This document shows, piece after piece, positions 17,646-25,653 of a stretch of 38,770 nt of DNA. The DNA is from a virus. Position 1 is the first letter of the stretch. Each line of letters starts with the position of its first letter. The DNA is taken from the IMG/VR virus record IMGVR_UViG_3300030385_001802, positions 1 through 38,770 of that record; one strand, given 5' to 3'. A program made the translations under genes and the position numbers. A model generated the notes under the pieces. That model worked only from the letters and a program-made list of their open reading frames with translations. It did no database searches and was not told the DNA's origin.

Positions 17646-18527
17646 TCAGGTTGGGTCACATTCGATGTAACCGATAAGCTTTTCTTGCATACGGGTTGCA
17701 CCGATGGACATTGAGTAAAAGACCTGAGTCGCGTAGTTTTTGTCACTACGCTCACTGATTTTGACGGCGGGCTCTTTGCCAATAGCCAGCTTCATGCCCG
17801 AATTTTGCCAGAACAGCACTTTATGGTCGCTGTTACTGTCAGTCTCGATCAGCTCAGTTCTCACGAAATCGAAGCCCAGGAACGTCGAGACTTCGCCGTG
17901 TACCAGCGCCTTAACGACTGCGTAGTCGCTACTGGTAACCTCGGTTTCGCCCAGAAGATTCTGGAGTTGCTTCGCATTGATGACGCAGGTACGACCTTCG
18001 TCCTCGGCTTCGTTAGCGTCGAGGATTTGCTTGGCAGCGCGCAACTTGCCGACATTAAGGCCAGTGTCAGCCGCGGGGCTGATACCAACCTGTACATCAA
18101 CCGTGTTGTTGCTGTCATAGCTGGTCGAAGTGCCGCCGGCCACGCCCGTATAGGCAGTACCGTCAGCAGCGTCGATGATAGCCTCGTCCATGGCCCGTCC
18201 CATCGCAGAACTTGCTGCAACGGCATAGGGACCAGAAGGATCGATCAACATTCTGACGCGATCCTCATCATCGATGAGGTCAGCCCAATCGTAGTCTGCG
18301 AGAGAGACCCGACGCCTGGAATGGGGTGTGTCCATTCTCGGCGTATCGGCGTGTCTCGTTGTGCGAACGCGAGCCGAAGTGACGCCGACCTGTTCAAAGA
18401 AAGCATTCTTGCCAGTAACCGTCTCGACTGAGACATTGCTACGAAGGCGCGAACTTTTCTGTTGAACCAGATGCTCGACGTTACCCTTGTATTGCTCGAC
18501 AAACGCGGTCGTGATTTGCACACTCAT
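17646..18527 (-). CDS. Major capsid protein
   Basis: This 293-residue protein has the length and pattern of the podovirus capsid family with an HK97-like fold (Phage_capsid_2 type). Features are AFVEQYKGNVEHLVQQKSSR near the start, a P-loop-like region with SLADYDWADLIDDEDR at about 94-109, and C-terminal A-domain elements such as INAKQLQNLLGE and MSIGATRMQEKLIGYI. The start has a strong site (GAGGAG). The gene lies between the scaffold gene and the decoration-like gene, and a terminator follows, which is the standard arrangement for a highly expressed coat protein. Confidence 0.92.
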   Translation of the reverse strand: MSVQITTAFVEQYKGNVEHLVQQKSSRLRSNVSVETVTGKNAFFEQVGVTSARVRTTRHADTPRMDTPHSRRRVSLADYDWADLIDDEDRVRMLIDPSGPYAVAASSAMGRAMDEAIIDAADGTAYTGVAGGTSTSYDSNNTVDVQVGISPAADTGLNVGKLRAAKQILDANEAEDEGRTCVINAKQLQNLLGETEVTSSDYAVVKALVHGEVSTFLGFDFVRTELIETDSNSDHKVLFWQNSGMKLAIGKEPAVKISERSDKNYATQVFYSMSIGATRMQEKLIGYIECDPT

Positions 18528-18638
18528 GGTGTACTCCTCTGCGTTAGTTGAGATTAAGGTGAAAGGGTTGCCCGGTGAACGGACCCTGCGTAGCTTCCGC
18601 TACCTTCTCGCTGGGCCAAAAAGGTTATCCAGCTTTGA
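18528..18638 (-). other. Non-coding leader of the capsid gene with a small hairpin
   Basis: These 111 bases separate the scaffold and capsid genes in an otherwise overlapping operon. On the minus strand GTAGC-GGAA-GCTAC (18590-18603) forms a tight hairpin with a GNRA-type loop and no U-tract, so it is more likely an mRNA processing or stabilising element than a terminator. The capsid ribosome site (GAGGAG) lies at the end. No good promoter was found. Confidence 0.4.
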
Positions 18639-19442
18639 CTATACGGTATCAGTTCCGAAAGCCAATTCCGTAAGGCGCGTCAACCTCTCGTTCAGCACCT
18701 TGTTTTCTGGGTGTGCGGCATCCATCAGAGCCGGGTTGGCCCTGATCTCCGCAATCTGTTCTCTCGCCATTTCCGGCGTTGTTCCGAATCTGCCGGCACC
18801 TTCGGCATCCTTGAACTGAGGTCCGGTGCCTAATTGCATACCGATCTTAGCGAAGGCGCGCACCAGGTCTGGATTTGAACCCAGCCCCGCGGCCTCAATA
18901 ATCTGTCCCAATTCGGGTGTGCCAAATTCCCGCATGGCAGCGCGGGCCGTCGCGACACGCTCATCAAAAGCGGTGCCATATTCTGTCTTTAATTCAGCTT
19001 CCCATTTGGCGTTCTGGTCCTGCCCGCCGGCCACCTGTTCATTATAAGTGCCCATCATCCGTTCGACAAAACTGTCATGCAACTTCTGGGCCATCGGCGC
19101 CGGTAGCTTTGCCCCGTGGGCAGCTTCGCGGAACCAATCAGATAATCCCTGATCATACTGGTCGAAGCCCTCGGGCGCCGCCAGGTTATAATCAGCCGCC
19201 TCTTTCGGGGTGCCCAGCTTCTCCCAGCCATCCCATTCACCCAGGTCGCTGTCTTCTGCCGGCAATACCACCTTATCGGCGCCGACAGCTTTCTCCAAAT
19301 TGACATATGATTTCATCAGGTCTGCGTTGGACTGCCATCCTTTTGCGTCAATAACTTCCTTGTAATCATCGAGCCCGTCAGTCCAATCGGTGGAGCCGTC
19401 CGGGTTGCCCGTCAAAACGGACCCTTCTGCTTCGTCAGCCAT
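18639..19442 (-). CDS. Capsid scaffolding protein
   Basis: This 267-residue, acidic, helical protein lies between portal/Bbp19-like genes and the capsid gene, as scaffolds of T7- and BPP-1-like phages do. The N-terminal half is Asp/Glu/Trp-rich (DGSTDWTDGLDDYKEVIDAK). A conserved motif block follows (YNLAAPEGFDQYDQGLSDWF at about 95-115). The C-terminus is basic-helical, the usual capsid-binding end. It assembles inside the procapsid and is removed during maturation. The first 8 bases overlap the Bbp19-like gene. Confidence 0.85.
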   Translation of the reverse strand: MADEAEGSVLTGNPDGSTDWTDGLDDYKEVIDAKGWQSNADLMKSYVNLEKAVGADKVVLPAEDSDLGEWDGWEKLGTPKEAADYNLAAPEGFDQYDQGLSDWFREAAHGAKLPAPMAQKLHDSFVERMMGTYNEQVAGGQDQNAKWEAELKTEYGTAFDERVATARAAMREFGTPELGQIIEAAGLGSNPDLVRAFAKIGMQLGTGPQFKDAEGAGRFGTTPEMAREQIAEIRANPALMDAAHPENKVLNERLTRLTELAFGTDTV

Positions 19443-19704
19443 CTGCTACATCTTCCTTTATTCCAAGTGTGAACGCGGTAATTTGCTCCTCATCCAGAGC
19501 CAGAATCGTTATGATCCGTCGAATCATGTCCCGACCTCCCTCCATGTGCTGGAGTTCAGCGTCTGGTCGCACCCCGGTCATCGCATACAGGCCACAAACT
19601 TTCATCAAATCCCTGAGAATTATCTGACCCTGTGGCGTATGCAGGAAGATATCCCGGTACGCCTGTAATATCTCAGATTGGACCTTATTCTGTTCTTGGA
19701 CCAT
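19435..19704 (-). CDS. Bbp19-like small head protein
   Basis: This 89-residue protein starts at ATG 19704 (MVQEQNKVQSEILQAYRDIF). The open frame upstream is only a shadow of the portal gene. It has FLHTPQGQIILRDLMKVCG and ends with a helix (IIRRIITILAL). The region resembles the Bbp19-like phage domain, named after Bordetella phage BPP-1, where the gene also lies between scaffold and portal. Function is unknown, and a role in procapsid assembly is suggested by its fixed position. Confidence 0.75.
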   Translation of the reverse strand: MVQEQNKVQSEILQAYRDIFLHTPQGQIILRDLMKVCGLYAMTGVRPDAELQHMEGGRDMIRRIITILALDEEQITAFTLGIKEDVADG

Positions 19705-19723
19705 CGCCCCCCCCTGGTTACAG

Positions 19724-21346
19724 TTATTGCGGTGGCGGTAGCTGCCCCGCTGCCGCCATCTCGGAAATAGTCTGGGCCGCGTCGGCGGCAGGACCGGCGT
19801 TATCGACCATGACCTGCGCTTGCTGCTGCCGATTACGAGCATCGCGCATCGCCGCGATCTCATCCTCATTCCGCAAGATGCGTTGAGGCGCACCGTTCGT
19901 GTCGGCCAGGGTGCGCGTGATCTCATCGGTGTTGAAGTTATCCATGACGTTTGGATCGACAGCCGCGATCGGCTGCACCATCTCCAGGGTCCGCAAGATA
20001 CCAACGCCTTCCTCGGCCTTCATGGCGCGGCTTAATGGCGAGACATATTCGATTTCATATTCCCCGCCGGCCTCGACCAGAACGCCGGGCAGAGAGGGCA
20101 ACAAGCCCTGCTTGTCCAGGATGTCGAACTCGCGCTCGATCAACGGACCCAGCATCTCGGTCTGCTGCCGGCCGATGGTGGGAGCAAGCAGGGCACCTTT
20201 TTCCTGGGCGCGCTGCAACACTTCAGTTGCAGTCATAGTTGGGGTTTCAACTAAAATCTGAAACAAAGTCACCAGGAAAGCGTCGTTTATTACTTTCCTT
20301 CTTTGATCCATCATCTCCAGGCCGATATCAACACGGGCACCGGTGAACAGCGGTTGGATAGGTGGCTGATTACGGCCGTCCAGCCGGGCAAACGTAACGG
20401 CGCCGGAATTGGTATTGATGGGGAACATGACGCCTTCATCGGCCACCAGCAAAGGAGGATCAACAACCTTCTGACCAGCGCGGATAACCGTCTTCGACAT
20501 CTCGTTGATCATCTTGATATCAGGCAGGATCGTCATTGCCGGCGATCTGCCGAAAATCTCGCGCGGTCCTGAATTATACCTGCTGACGATGTAGGGGTTG
20601 GTCGCGAATCCGCCTTCTTCAATCAGGTGCTTTGATTTGATCTCGAAATAACCTGAAAAGAATATCGCATTTTTCCGATCACGGCGCATCGGGTCGCGAT
20701 CTTCACGGGGCATCACAACATGCAATAACCTGACATTCTGATCGGGCTTGTCCTTCAGGGTCTTCCTGAAATCATCAGAAAAATCCCCTTCAGGAAACAT
20801 CTTGTCCACGTTTCGCGCCGACGTTTCAAACCGCCGGTAAACGGTGTCAATCATGCCATGTTCATTTTCAGCGATAAACAGGTCGGCAAGATGGACCGAC
20901 CGGTAAATTGCGCCACGCACCGGCGCCTCATCGATGAATAGACCGGCAGTACCAAAGGCGCCAAGAGACATGTAACCCTCATGGACCTGGGACGCGAAGT
21001 TCGCTTTCGGTGAATACCGATGTGCGAACATGGCTTGCTCGACCTGGTCGAAATACAGCCGCACGTCATTGTCACGGTTCAAAACCTGGTTCGATGTCCG
21101 CAACGTGTGCCACCGGGCGCCGCGAGGGGTCAGTAAACTCTCGACGGCAGCGGCAAAACGTTCCAACGCCAAAGAGGCAGTGGCGTCAAATAACTTGGCC
21201 GTGCGCTTGTCGCCAGCTTCCCTCTGACCGGTGAAGACAGCACTACGCGGTAAAACACGTTCTGCGATCTCTTCCCAGTGAGATTCCCATGTGCCGCGGC
21301 TACGCTGTAAAAGCTCGAAACGCTTGAAGATCAATTCGTTTTCCAT
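19724..21346 (-). CDS. Portal protein (head-tail connector)
   Basis: This 540-residue protein is a T7-type head-to-tail connector (Head-tail_con family). Diagnostic stretches are FELLQRSRGTWESHWEEIAE at the N-terminus, KRTAKLFDATASLALERFAA at about 47-66 and SLGAFGTAGLFIDEAP at about 125-140. A stem/crown region is followed by a Gln/Ala-rich C-tail (RNRQQQAQVMVDNAGPA). It forms the dodecameric ring through which DNA is packaged and released. Its start (ATG 21346) touches the preceding small gene by one base. Length is normal for the family. Confidence 0.95.
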   Translation of the reverse strand: MENELIFKRFELLQRSRGTWESHWEEIAERVLPRSAVFTGQREAGDKRTAKLFDATASLALERFAAAVESLLTPRGARWHTLRTSNQVLNRDNDVRLYFDQVEQAMFAHRYSPKANFASQVHEGYMSLGAFGTAGLFIDEAPVRGAIYRSVHLADLFIAENEHGMIDTVYRRFETSARNVDKMFPEGDFSDDFRKTLKDKPDQNVRLLHVVMPREDRDPMRRDRKNAIFFSGYFEIKSKHLIEEGGFATNPYIVSRYNSGPREIFGRSPAMTILPDIKMINEMSKTVIRAGQKVVDPPLLVADEGVMFPINTNSGAVTFARLDGRNQPPIQPLFTGARVDIGLEMMDQRRKVINDAFLVTLFQILVETPTMTATEVLQRAQEKGALLAPTIGRQQTEMLGPLIEREFDILDKQGLLPSLPGVLVEAGGEYEIEYVSPLSRAMKAEEGVGILRTLEMVQPIAAVDPNVMDNFNTDEITRTLADTNGAPQRILRNEDEIAAMRDARNRQQQAQVMVDNAGPAADAAQTISEMAAAGQLPPPQ

Positions 21347-21573
21347 CAGACCCCCGTGAACGTTGTCTTGCGTATAGCATCGACACCGCTATTACGCGGG
21401 ACGCCCTGCAAAACTGTTTTGCCCTGAAACGTGCCACCGCCAGTGGTCGAGGTTGCAAGGCGCCGCGCCCGATCCAGACGATTACCTAAAGAAGAAGAAT
21501 TAGCGCCAGACGGCTGGGTGTTGTTTCCGTAATGTCGGTGAGATTGATGATCATGGACACCCGGAGCACACAT
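21346..21573 (-). CDS. Small hypothetical protein upstream of portal
   Basis: This 75-residue protein begins MCAPGVHDHQSHRHYGNN (ATG 21573, with GCTTGAGG just upstream) and ends in LQGVPRNSGVDAIRKTTFTGV. It is basic, His/Arg-rich at the N-terminus and Gly/Thr-rich later, with no membrane segment. The stop TGA of the preceding gene lies within its ribosome site and its own stop overlaps the portal start, so it is probably translated by coupling. I do not recognise the family. Such small proteins between terminase and portal genes are common in podoviruses. Confidence 0.6.
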   Translation of the reverse strand: MCAPGVHDHQSHRHYGNNTQPSGANSSSLGNRLDRARRLATSTTGGGTFQGKTVLQGVPRNSGVDAIRKTTFTGV

Positions 21574-21575
21574 CC

Positions 21576-21797
21576 TCAAGCGCCTAACAAGCTCTTCTTG
21601 CCGACAGCGGCCGCGGACGTGTCACCCAGTGAACCGGCAAGAATGGTGGAACTACGCCCCTTGGCCGCCAACAGCCGTCTGCGTTTTGCCGTGGCCTCGG
21701 CATTCACCACCGGATCGTCCCGCGTCGGGGGCGGCTCTGGCGGGAGCGGGAGCTCCGGGAGAGCCGGCACTTTTGGAGCGAAGGGTCCGAAACACAT
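21576..21797 (-). CDS. Small proline-rich phage protein (MCFGP type)
   Basis: This 73-residue protein starts at ATG 21797, preceded by GGAGA at the right distance; an ATG at 21812 would add five residues. It begins MCFGPFAPKVPALPELPLP and has a Pro-rich first third, then a basic helix (AEATAKRRRLLAAKGRSST) and SLGDTSAAAVGKKSLLGA. Short proteins with MCFGP and polyproline, ending in a Gly-rich Thr/Leu-Leu-Gly motif, occur beside the portal gene of many podoviruses, with unknown function. It overlaps the C-terminal end of the GNAT gene by about 146 bases in another frame. Confidence 0.7.
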   Translation of the reverse strand: MCFGPFAPKVPALPELPLPPEPPPTRDDPVVNAEATAKRRRLLAAKGRSSTILAGSLGDTSAAAVGKKSLLGA

Positions 21798-22287
21798 GAT
21801 TGAAATCTCCATCGCGCTCCAGGCGGGAGCGCGTCCATGAATAACAGTGATACGTCTTCCGAGATGGCCCGTAATCCTCGATAGACGCCTCGCGAGTCGC
21901 GCCTAAAGACTCCAACCACCTGTGGGCTGTATCGTGCCCCTCCATCGACCAGCACTCACAACGCACGGCGCCGGCATCGATCCACTGTGGCATAATACGC
22001 CGCTTGATATCCTTCGTCACGGCCAACGCAACCTCAGACCACCGATCGGTGGCGAACATCCAGACAGTCCACATCAACGGGCGTGACAGAAAAGCGCCAT
22101 ACGCCGCAACAGGGCAACCGCCAGAAAGAGCAACGATAGCAATGCCGCCGGCAGTACAGGACATCGCCGCCAAATCCTCGGCCTTACCAGACCAAATCAG
22201 CGGCATAATCTCCTCGACATCCAGATCACGCATGTTCCGCGCAATGAAAACGACATCACCATAGACCGCCGGGACCAACTCAACCAA
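21652..22287 (-). CDS. GNAT-like protein, T7 gp13 type (DUF2833-like)
   Basis: This 211-residue protein resembles the acetyltransferase-fold family of T7 internal proteins (gp13/DUF2833). It has a beta-rich core with MVELVPAVYGDVVFIARNMR, GGIAIVALSGGCPVAAYGAF, MWTVWMFATDRW and HRWLESLGATREASIEDYG. These are elements of the GNAT fold, though the acetyl-CoA binding loop is poorly conserved. The last 45 residues (Arg/Gly/Ala-rich) overlap the MCFGP-type gene and look like by-product sequence, so the functional protein may effectively end near residue 165. It lies between large terminase and portal. The role is unknown; a virion-assembly role is the common assumption for the family. Confidence 0.7.
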   Translation of the reverse strand: MVELVPAVYGDVVFIARNMRDLDVEEIMPLIWSGKAEDLAAMSCTAGGIAIVALSGGCPVAAYGAFLSRPLMWTVWMFATDRWSEVALAVTKDIKRRIMPQWIDAGAVRCECWSMEGHDTAHRWLESLGATREASIEDYGPSRKTYHCYSWTRSRLERDGDFNHVFRTLRSKSAGSPGAPAPARAAPDAGRSGGECRGHGKTQTAVGGQGA

Positions 22288-23611
22288 ACGTGTGATCCGG
22301 CGGCGTCACAACCTGACCGCCGCCAGGTAACCGGCCAGTACGGGCGGCGACAGATAAAACATCACCATCATCATCACGCAAACCAACACACAAATAACGA
22401 AATGAATCGCAGGAGTGAGAACTCCAATCATGGTTAGGCCGGTCTTTCCAATCCCCCGTCCTGTCCGAAAACTGACGATGGTAATGCCTGAGAGCCTTGA
22501 GCCCGTCAGAACAGTTCCCGCGATCGAAATAGCACCTGGGAATCGACGCCCGTACAGCCTCAATCCCATCTGCAACAGTCAACCTAGGCACTACGGTCGG
22601 ACGCACCCCTAAATTCATTAAAATCTCATAGCGAGAATTACCGGACCCCAATTCCCTGACCATCACGTCATGGGGAAATAAATGGCGCCCGTAAGTATAA
22701 GGACGTTCCTTCAAAATCTTGATGTAGTGATGAAGCCCCTGCCCGCTGTCCTCAAAATAATCGATGACGCGGATAACATTCTCCCGCGGCATAACCTGGA
22801 CAAACCAGATTGCAGTCGAATCCGCAATGCCCAAATCCCAACTCGTCGTCACCTCAAGATTCGGTTCCCAGGGAATACTCCCGATGCGGCCATCGAGGTC
22901 CGCGCTGTCGAGAGCCTTGGCAAAATAAGAACCGACTAATGGAGCTTGCCAATTTACCTCGAACTCCTGGTCATATTGCGACGGGTCCATCGTCACGCGA
23001 GCCGCGTCGAGCTCCGTTTGCTCCAGAACCCCCGTCTCGGATGCCGGAAAACGCATGGCAAACCACTCGGGGTTACCGTCTTCCATCTCCCTTAACGCGG
23101 TGTCGTAAATCTCCTTGAACTGATTCTCACCGCGCGGCGTTCCAATCCACAAGCACTTCCCGGTACCGAAATCAGACAGCGCAGGGCGCACAATCTCAGG
23201 AAACAACCGCGCATTCATGTCGGCAAATTCATCGAGACAACAGGCATCCAATCTAAGCCCGCGCAAACTGTCGGGATTCTCTGCCCCCAGGAGCCAGATA
23301 CGGCGCCCATCAGGAAGATCGCAACGCAACTCGGCCTCGTTAAACTTAACACCGGGAATAACCCCGGCGTAATCGCGCAACATCACCCAGGCAATCCGCT
23401 TCGCAGCGCCATAAGTAGGCGCAATATAAGCCCCTTGTGCGCGTGGATGGGGACACGTCAGTACTTCCCGCAACAACCAGTTAATCGCCATCACCGTTTT
23501 CCCGAACCTGCGATGGCAAACTGCTACGCTGAAACGCCTCGCCCGTGCGTGAAACTCCTTCTGCAAAGGCCGCGGCGTATAGGGAATCCTGATCTGCTGA
23601 ATCTCAGACAT
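22280..23611 (-). CDS. terL: Terminase large subunit
   Basis: This 443-residue packaging motor has a Walker A variant (HRRFGKT at about 34-40), Walker B with LDACCLDEFAD at about 132-142, and a C-terminal nuclease domain beginning WDLGIADSTAIWF (first metal Asp at about 250). Later acidic/His positions include NHDWSSHSCDSFRYLC near the end. It pumps DNA into the procapsid through the portal and cuts it. The N-terminus (MSEIQQIRIPYTPRPLQKEF) agrees with the family. The start overlaps the oxygenase gene by 8 bases and the stop overlaps the GNAT gene by 8 bases. Confidence 0.95.
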   Translation of the reverse strand: MSEIQQIRIPYTPRPLQKEFHARARRFSVAVCHRRFGKTVMAINWLLREVLTCPHPRAQGAYIAPTYGAAKRIAWVMLRDYAGVIPGVKFNEAELRCDLPDGRRIWLLGAENPDSLRGLRLDACCLDEFADMNARLFPEIVRPALSDFGTGKCLWIGTPRGENQFKEIYDTALREMEDGNPEWFAMRFPASETGVLEQTELDAARVTMDPSQYDQEFEVNWQAPLVGSYFAKALDSADLDGRIGSIPWEPNLEVTTSWDLGIADSTAIWFVQVMPRENVIRVIDYFEDSGQGLHHYIKILKERPYTYGRHLFPHDVMVRELGSGNSRYEILMNLGVRPTVVPRLTVADGIEAVRASIPRCYFDRGNCSDGLKALRHYHRQFSDRTGDWKDRPNHDWSSHSCDSFRYLCVGLRDDDGDVLSVAARTGRLPGGGQVVTPPDHTFG

Positions 23612-24041
23612 CGACCCCCCCTAAAAACATGATCAACGCCCGGCGGTTGCCACGATGCTTCGCTACCGAATGAACATTATCCGAGGCGCTGTCCCAGGTG
23701 ATCAAATCACAATAAGGAAATAACGGCGTATCAGGATCATCCTGGAAATAAAACCCGCCACCGGTAAAATCAGCATCCGGGTTCGTCAAAAGAACCCCAG
23801 CACTATACGAACACCAACTCATATGACCCTTGGCACCCCGATCCGTATGCCAGGGGTGACCCTCTAACCTCTGCTCCACCCTCACATAAGAAGGCGCCTC
23901 AAGAGAAACAGGCCAACAGGCACCGATCTCGGCCATTACGCCGGCAAGGCGAGGATCGGAAAACTCAAGATACCCTACCTCAGATGCAAGATCAGAAGCT
24001 TCCGCAACCGTCAGAACCCCCTCAATATAACACCTAGCCAA
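23604..24041 (-). CDS. 2-oxoglutarate/Fe(II)-dependent dioxygenase
   Basis: This 145-residue protein shows the metal-binding facial triad of the 2OG-Fe(II) oxygenase superfamily. H65-x-D67 lies in the sequence HPWHTDRGA, the distal His is H124 in NVHSVAKHRGNRR, and R133 is in place for 2OG. Between them the core strands include AGVLLTNPDADFTGGGFYFQ. The length fits a compact prolyl-hydroxylase-like enzyme. The predicted start is TTG (24041), 8 bases inside the preceding gene, with GGGAAG upstream. It sits between small phage proteins and the large terminase. The substrate is unknown: proline on a virion or host protein, a nucleobase, or a small molecule are all possible. Hydroxylases of this fold are common in marine phages. 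Confidence 0.85.
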   Translation of the reverse strand: MARCYIEGVLTVAEASDLASEVGYLEFSDPRLAGVMAEIGACWPVSLEAPSYVRVEQRLEGHPWHTDRGAKGHMSWCSYSAGVLLTNPDADFTGGGFYFQDDPDTPLFPYCDLITWDSASDNVHSVAKHRGNRRALIMFLGGVDV

Positions 24042-24252
24042 TCAACTTCCCGCCTAACCGGCGACCGCCGCCACCAGGCGTGGAAAGCTGCGCCGCGCGA
24101 GGCGAAGGCACCTCGCCCAGATGCTCGTTCTCAGGCGTCGAGGGATCATCAGCGACGAACTTGCCATCAGAAGCGTGGGCCTTCTTTACAGCAGCTTTCT
24201 GCTTGGCCGGCGCCTTCTTAGCCTTCAAAACCCTCTTCTTCAATAAAGCCAT
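24034..24252 (-). CDS. Lysine/alanine-rich basic protein
   Basis: This 72-residue protein has a strongly basic N-terminal half (MALLKKRVLKAKKAPAKQKA, then AVKKAH) reminiscent of histone H1 tails, followed by SDGKFVADDPSTPENEHLGE and a Gly-rich end. Lys/Ala/Pro repeats suggest nucleic-acid binding. The ADDPSTPE segment recurs, from memory, in small proteins near podovirus terminase genes. It overlaps the oxygenase gene by 8 bases and is separated from 24257-24514 by four bases. DNA binding during packaging is inference only. Confidence 0.65.
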   Translation of the reverse strand: MALLKKRVLKAKKAPAKQKAAVKKAHASDGKFVADDPSTPENEHLGEVPSPRAAQLSTPGGGGRRLGGKLIG

Positions 24253-24256
24253 CTTC

Positions 24257-24514
24257 CTATCCTAACAGTGATGTTCCAGCCCTTTTCGCCAATCGCTCAT
24301 CGCGGTCGGCGATCCGCGCCGCCGCCACCTTTTTCGCCTTGTCTTCCCTGTTAGCTTCGACACGGGCCGGGTCAATAATATCACCCAGACTGCCGCCCGC
24401 CTGCTTGCCCGCCCAGCCAGACGGGTCCAGAATATTCGCCATGGTACTGCCGCGACCAAAAATTTTATCGCTAAAAAACCCGCTAGGATTCAAAAAACCC
24501 TTTCCCATGCACAT
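24257..24514 (-). CDS. Small hypothetical phage protein
   Basis: This 85-residue protein starts at ATG 24514 (or 24508) with GAGGA eight bases upstream. It begins MCMGKGFLNPSGFFSDKIFG, continues with GGSLGDIIDPARVEANRED and ends in a basic helix with KKVAAARIADRDERLAKRAG. No catalytic, zinc or membrane motif is seen. The helical C-terminal part and small size are typical of the accessory proteins clustered in front of terminase genes. I do not recognise the family. Confidence 0.6.
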   Translation of the reverse strand: MCMGKGFLNPSGFFSDKIFGRGSTMANILDPSGWAGKQAGGSLGDIIDPARVEANREDKAKKVAAARIADRDERLAKRAGTSLLG

Positions 24515-24518
24515 GATT

Positions 24519-24692
24519 CTAATCCTCGGGTAAATATGGAAGGTCAACCATTGCCCCAACAGGGGCCAGAGGGGGCCAAAAAGTCTTGAAAAACAGTGGT
24601 CGCATTTGGAGCGTGGACCCATCAATACCCCAGACCGCCAGGAAATCCGGGGGTACCCCCCCCTCGACCGCAAATTCTAAACGACCAAACAT
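24519..24692 (-). CDS. Short hypothetical protein
   Basis: The ORF at 24692-24519 (57 residues from ATG 24692) contains WGIDGSTLQMRPLFFKTFWP followed by PPLAPVGAMVDLPYLPED. Its composition is protein-like, with Trp, Phe and Pro, rather than shadow-like. The stop sits within the ribosome site of the next gene, as in the other coupled genes here. It lies only a few bases behind a TATAAT box, so if that promoter is real the message would be nearly leaderless. There is no strong Shine-Dalgarno sequence. Existence is likely but not certain and function is unknown. Confidence 0.45.
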   Translation of the reverse strand: MFGRLEFAVEGGVPPDFLAVWGIDGSTLQMRPLFFKTFWPPLAPVGAMVDLPYLPED

Positions 24693-24702
24693 TTCTGCCA
24701 AT

Positions 24703-24733
24703 ATTATACGTTGTCATGTTCGCTAACGTTCAA
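24703..24733 (-). promoter_or_regulatory. Possible minus-strand promoter upstream of terminase genes
   Basis: A perfect TATAAT (24703-24708, minus strand) lies in the 243-base gap without genes between 24692 and 24936. TTGAAC (24728-24733) is 19 bases upstream, slightly longer than the ideal spacing. It could drive the genes from 24692 to terminase and beyond. The rest of the gap (24734-24935) shows no other clear element. Confidence 0.4.
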
Positions 24734-24935
24734 TTGACAAACCGACAGACGCGGGAAACCCACGGCCTACCTCAAAGGGACAGCGAACCGTCGATAATAC
24801 ACACTGAGCTCGGCGGCTGACGCCAGACCCAGGGGTAGGCCCAACGCCAGCCTAGCCGGCGGCTTCGACAGCACCAACATCCCTAGATTCCCTGCGCGAG
24901 AGGGCGAACTAACAGCTTCGGTCCAACGCTCAATC

Positions 24936-25079
24936 CTACACATCCTCCTCACTGTGTGGCCCAGGACACCCGCATTCAGCATAATGCAAATCGCAAACCG
25001 GGCATATTGGCTCGCCACACATCTCACATGCCACGCAATCGGCGGCATGAACGATCGGCCGAGTGAAATCAACGCTCAA
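24936..25079 (-). CDS. Small zinc-ribbon-like protein behind the small terminase
   Basis: This 47-residue protein starts with TTG at 25079, overlapping the stop of the small terminase gene (TTGA), with GGTGA just upstream. It contains two Cys pairs and further Cys/His (CVACEMCGEPICPVCDLHYA, then ECGCPGPH) and an acidic end (SEEDV). I recall the Cys-rich core with the CPGPH end from small proteins of marine podoviruses. It probably binds one or two zinc ions. A longer upstream reading frame exists but overlaps the terminase gene. Role unknown; position suggests packaging or late regulation. Confidence 0.6.
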   Translation of the reverse strand: MSVDFTRPIVHAADCVACEMCGEPICPVCDLHYAECGCPGPHSEEDV

Positions 25080-25552
25080 TTCACCACATCCTCTGGCGTA
25101 ATGGCATCGAGGCAAGCGTCGGGGATCGGCTGCGCAACGCCGACAGTCACGGGCGCCGCATCGTCCCACCCGATCACCATTGGACCGGTATGATGCACCT
25201 CCTGCTTATCCTTGTAACGAATGTCCAGCTTCGACAGCTTGGCAAGAGCCTGATGCCCCATGTTATTCGCGGCAGTGACCACGGCCTGGGCTCTCCTGAC
25301 GTCACCCTTGAGCGTGTTGTTGATCACACTGCGCTGGGCATCGACAGCCTCGGCGGCATGGACCATGATGCCGCGCTTTTCAGCAGCGAAGCATTCATCA
25401 TCCAGCGCCTTATCCTTGATGCGCCACTTCTGCAACGCCCTGATCGTCGGCATGTGGGCATCGAGGCAGACCGCCGTGATTGTCTCACCCACACTAAAGC
25501 GTTCGAGAATTTCCTCGATCATCTTATCGGTGCGGATTGAAGGCCGTGGCAT
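25076..25552 (-). CDS. terS: Terminase small subunit
   Basis: This 158-residue protein starts at ATG 25552 (MPRPSIRTDKMIEEILERFS, with GAGGT upstream). The upstream frame to 25624 reads through a terminator and is rejected. The N-terminal part has the helix-turn-helix pattern seen in small terminases (VGETITAVCLDAHMPTIRAL at about 21-40), followed by a long helix (VHAAEAVDAQRSVINNTL) and VTAANNMGHQALAKLSKLD. It recognises the packaging site and loads the large subunit. The large subunit lies further along the same operon, separated by several small genes. The C-terminus includes PMVIGWDDAAPV. Confidence 0.8.
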   Translation of the reverse strand: MPRPSIRTDKMIEEILERFSVGETITAVCLDAHMPTIRALQKWRIKDKALDDECFAAEKRGIMVHAAEAVDAQRSVINNTLKGDVRRAQAVVTAANNMGHQALAKLSKLDIRYKDKQEVHHTGPMVIGWDDAAPVTVGVAQPIPDACLDAITPEDVVN

Positions 25553-25561
25553 GCATACCTC

Positions 25562-25591
25562 AATAAAAATAGGGACCGCGTTAACGGCCCC
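25562..25591 (-). terminator. Rho-independent terminator at the early/late boundary
   Basis: On the minus strand GGGGCCG pairs with CGGTCCC (one G-T pair) across a 6-base loop, and TATTTTTATT follows. It lies only about ten bases before the small terminase start. Transcripts from the early operon should stop here unless an antiterminator acts or a later promoter supplies the late genes. Confidence 0.8.
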
Positions 25592-25653
25592 TTGAGTTGG
25601 GTAGATGGGAGGAAGTAGCGGCACAACTGCGCCAATAGCAAATCACCTACCAT

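Noticed and set aside
24767-25072. 101-residue minus-strand frame in front of terminase genes
   Set aside because: It overlaps the Cys-rich 47-residue gene in another frame, lacks a good start site and has shadow-like composition.
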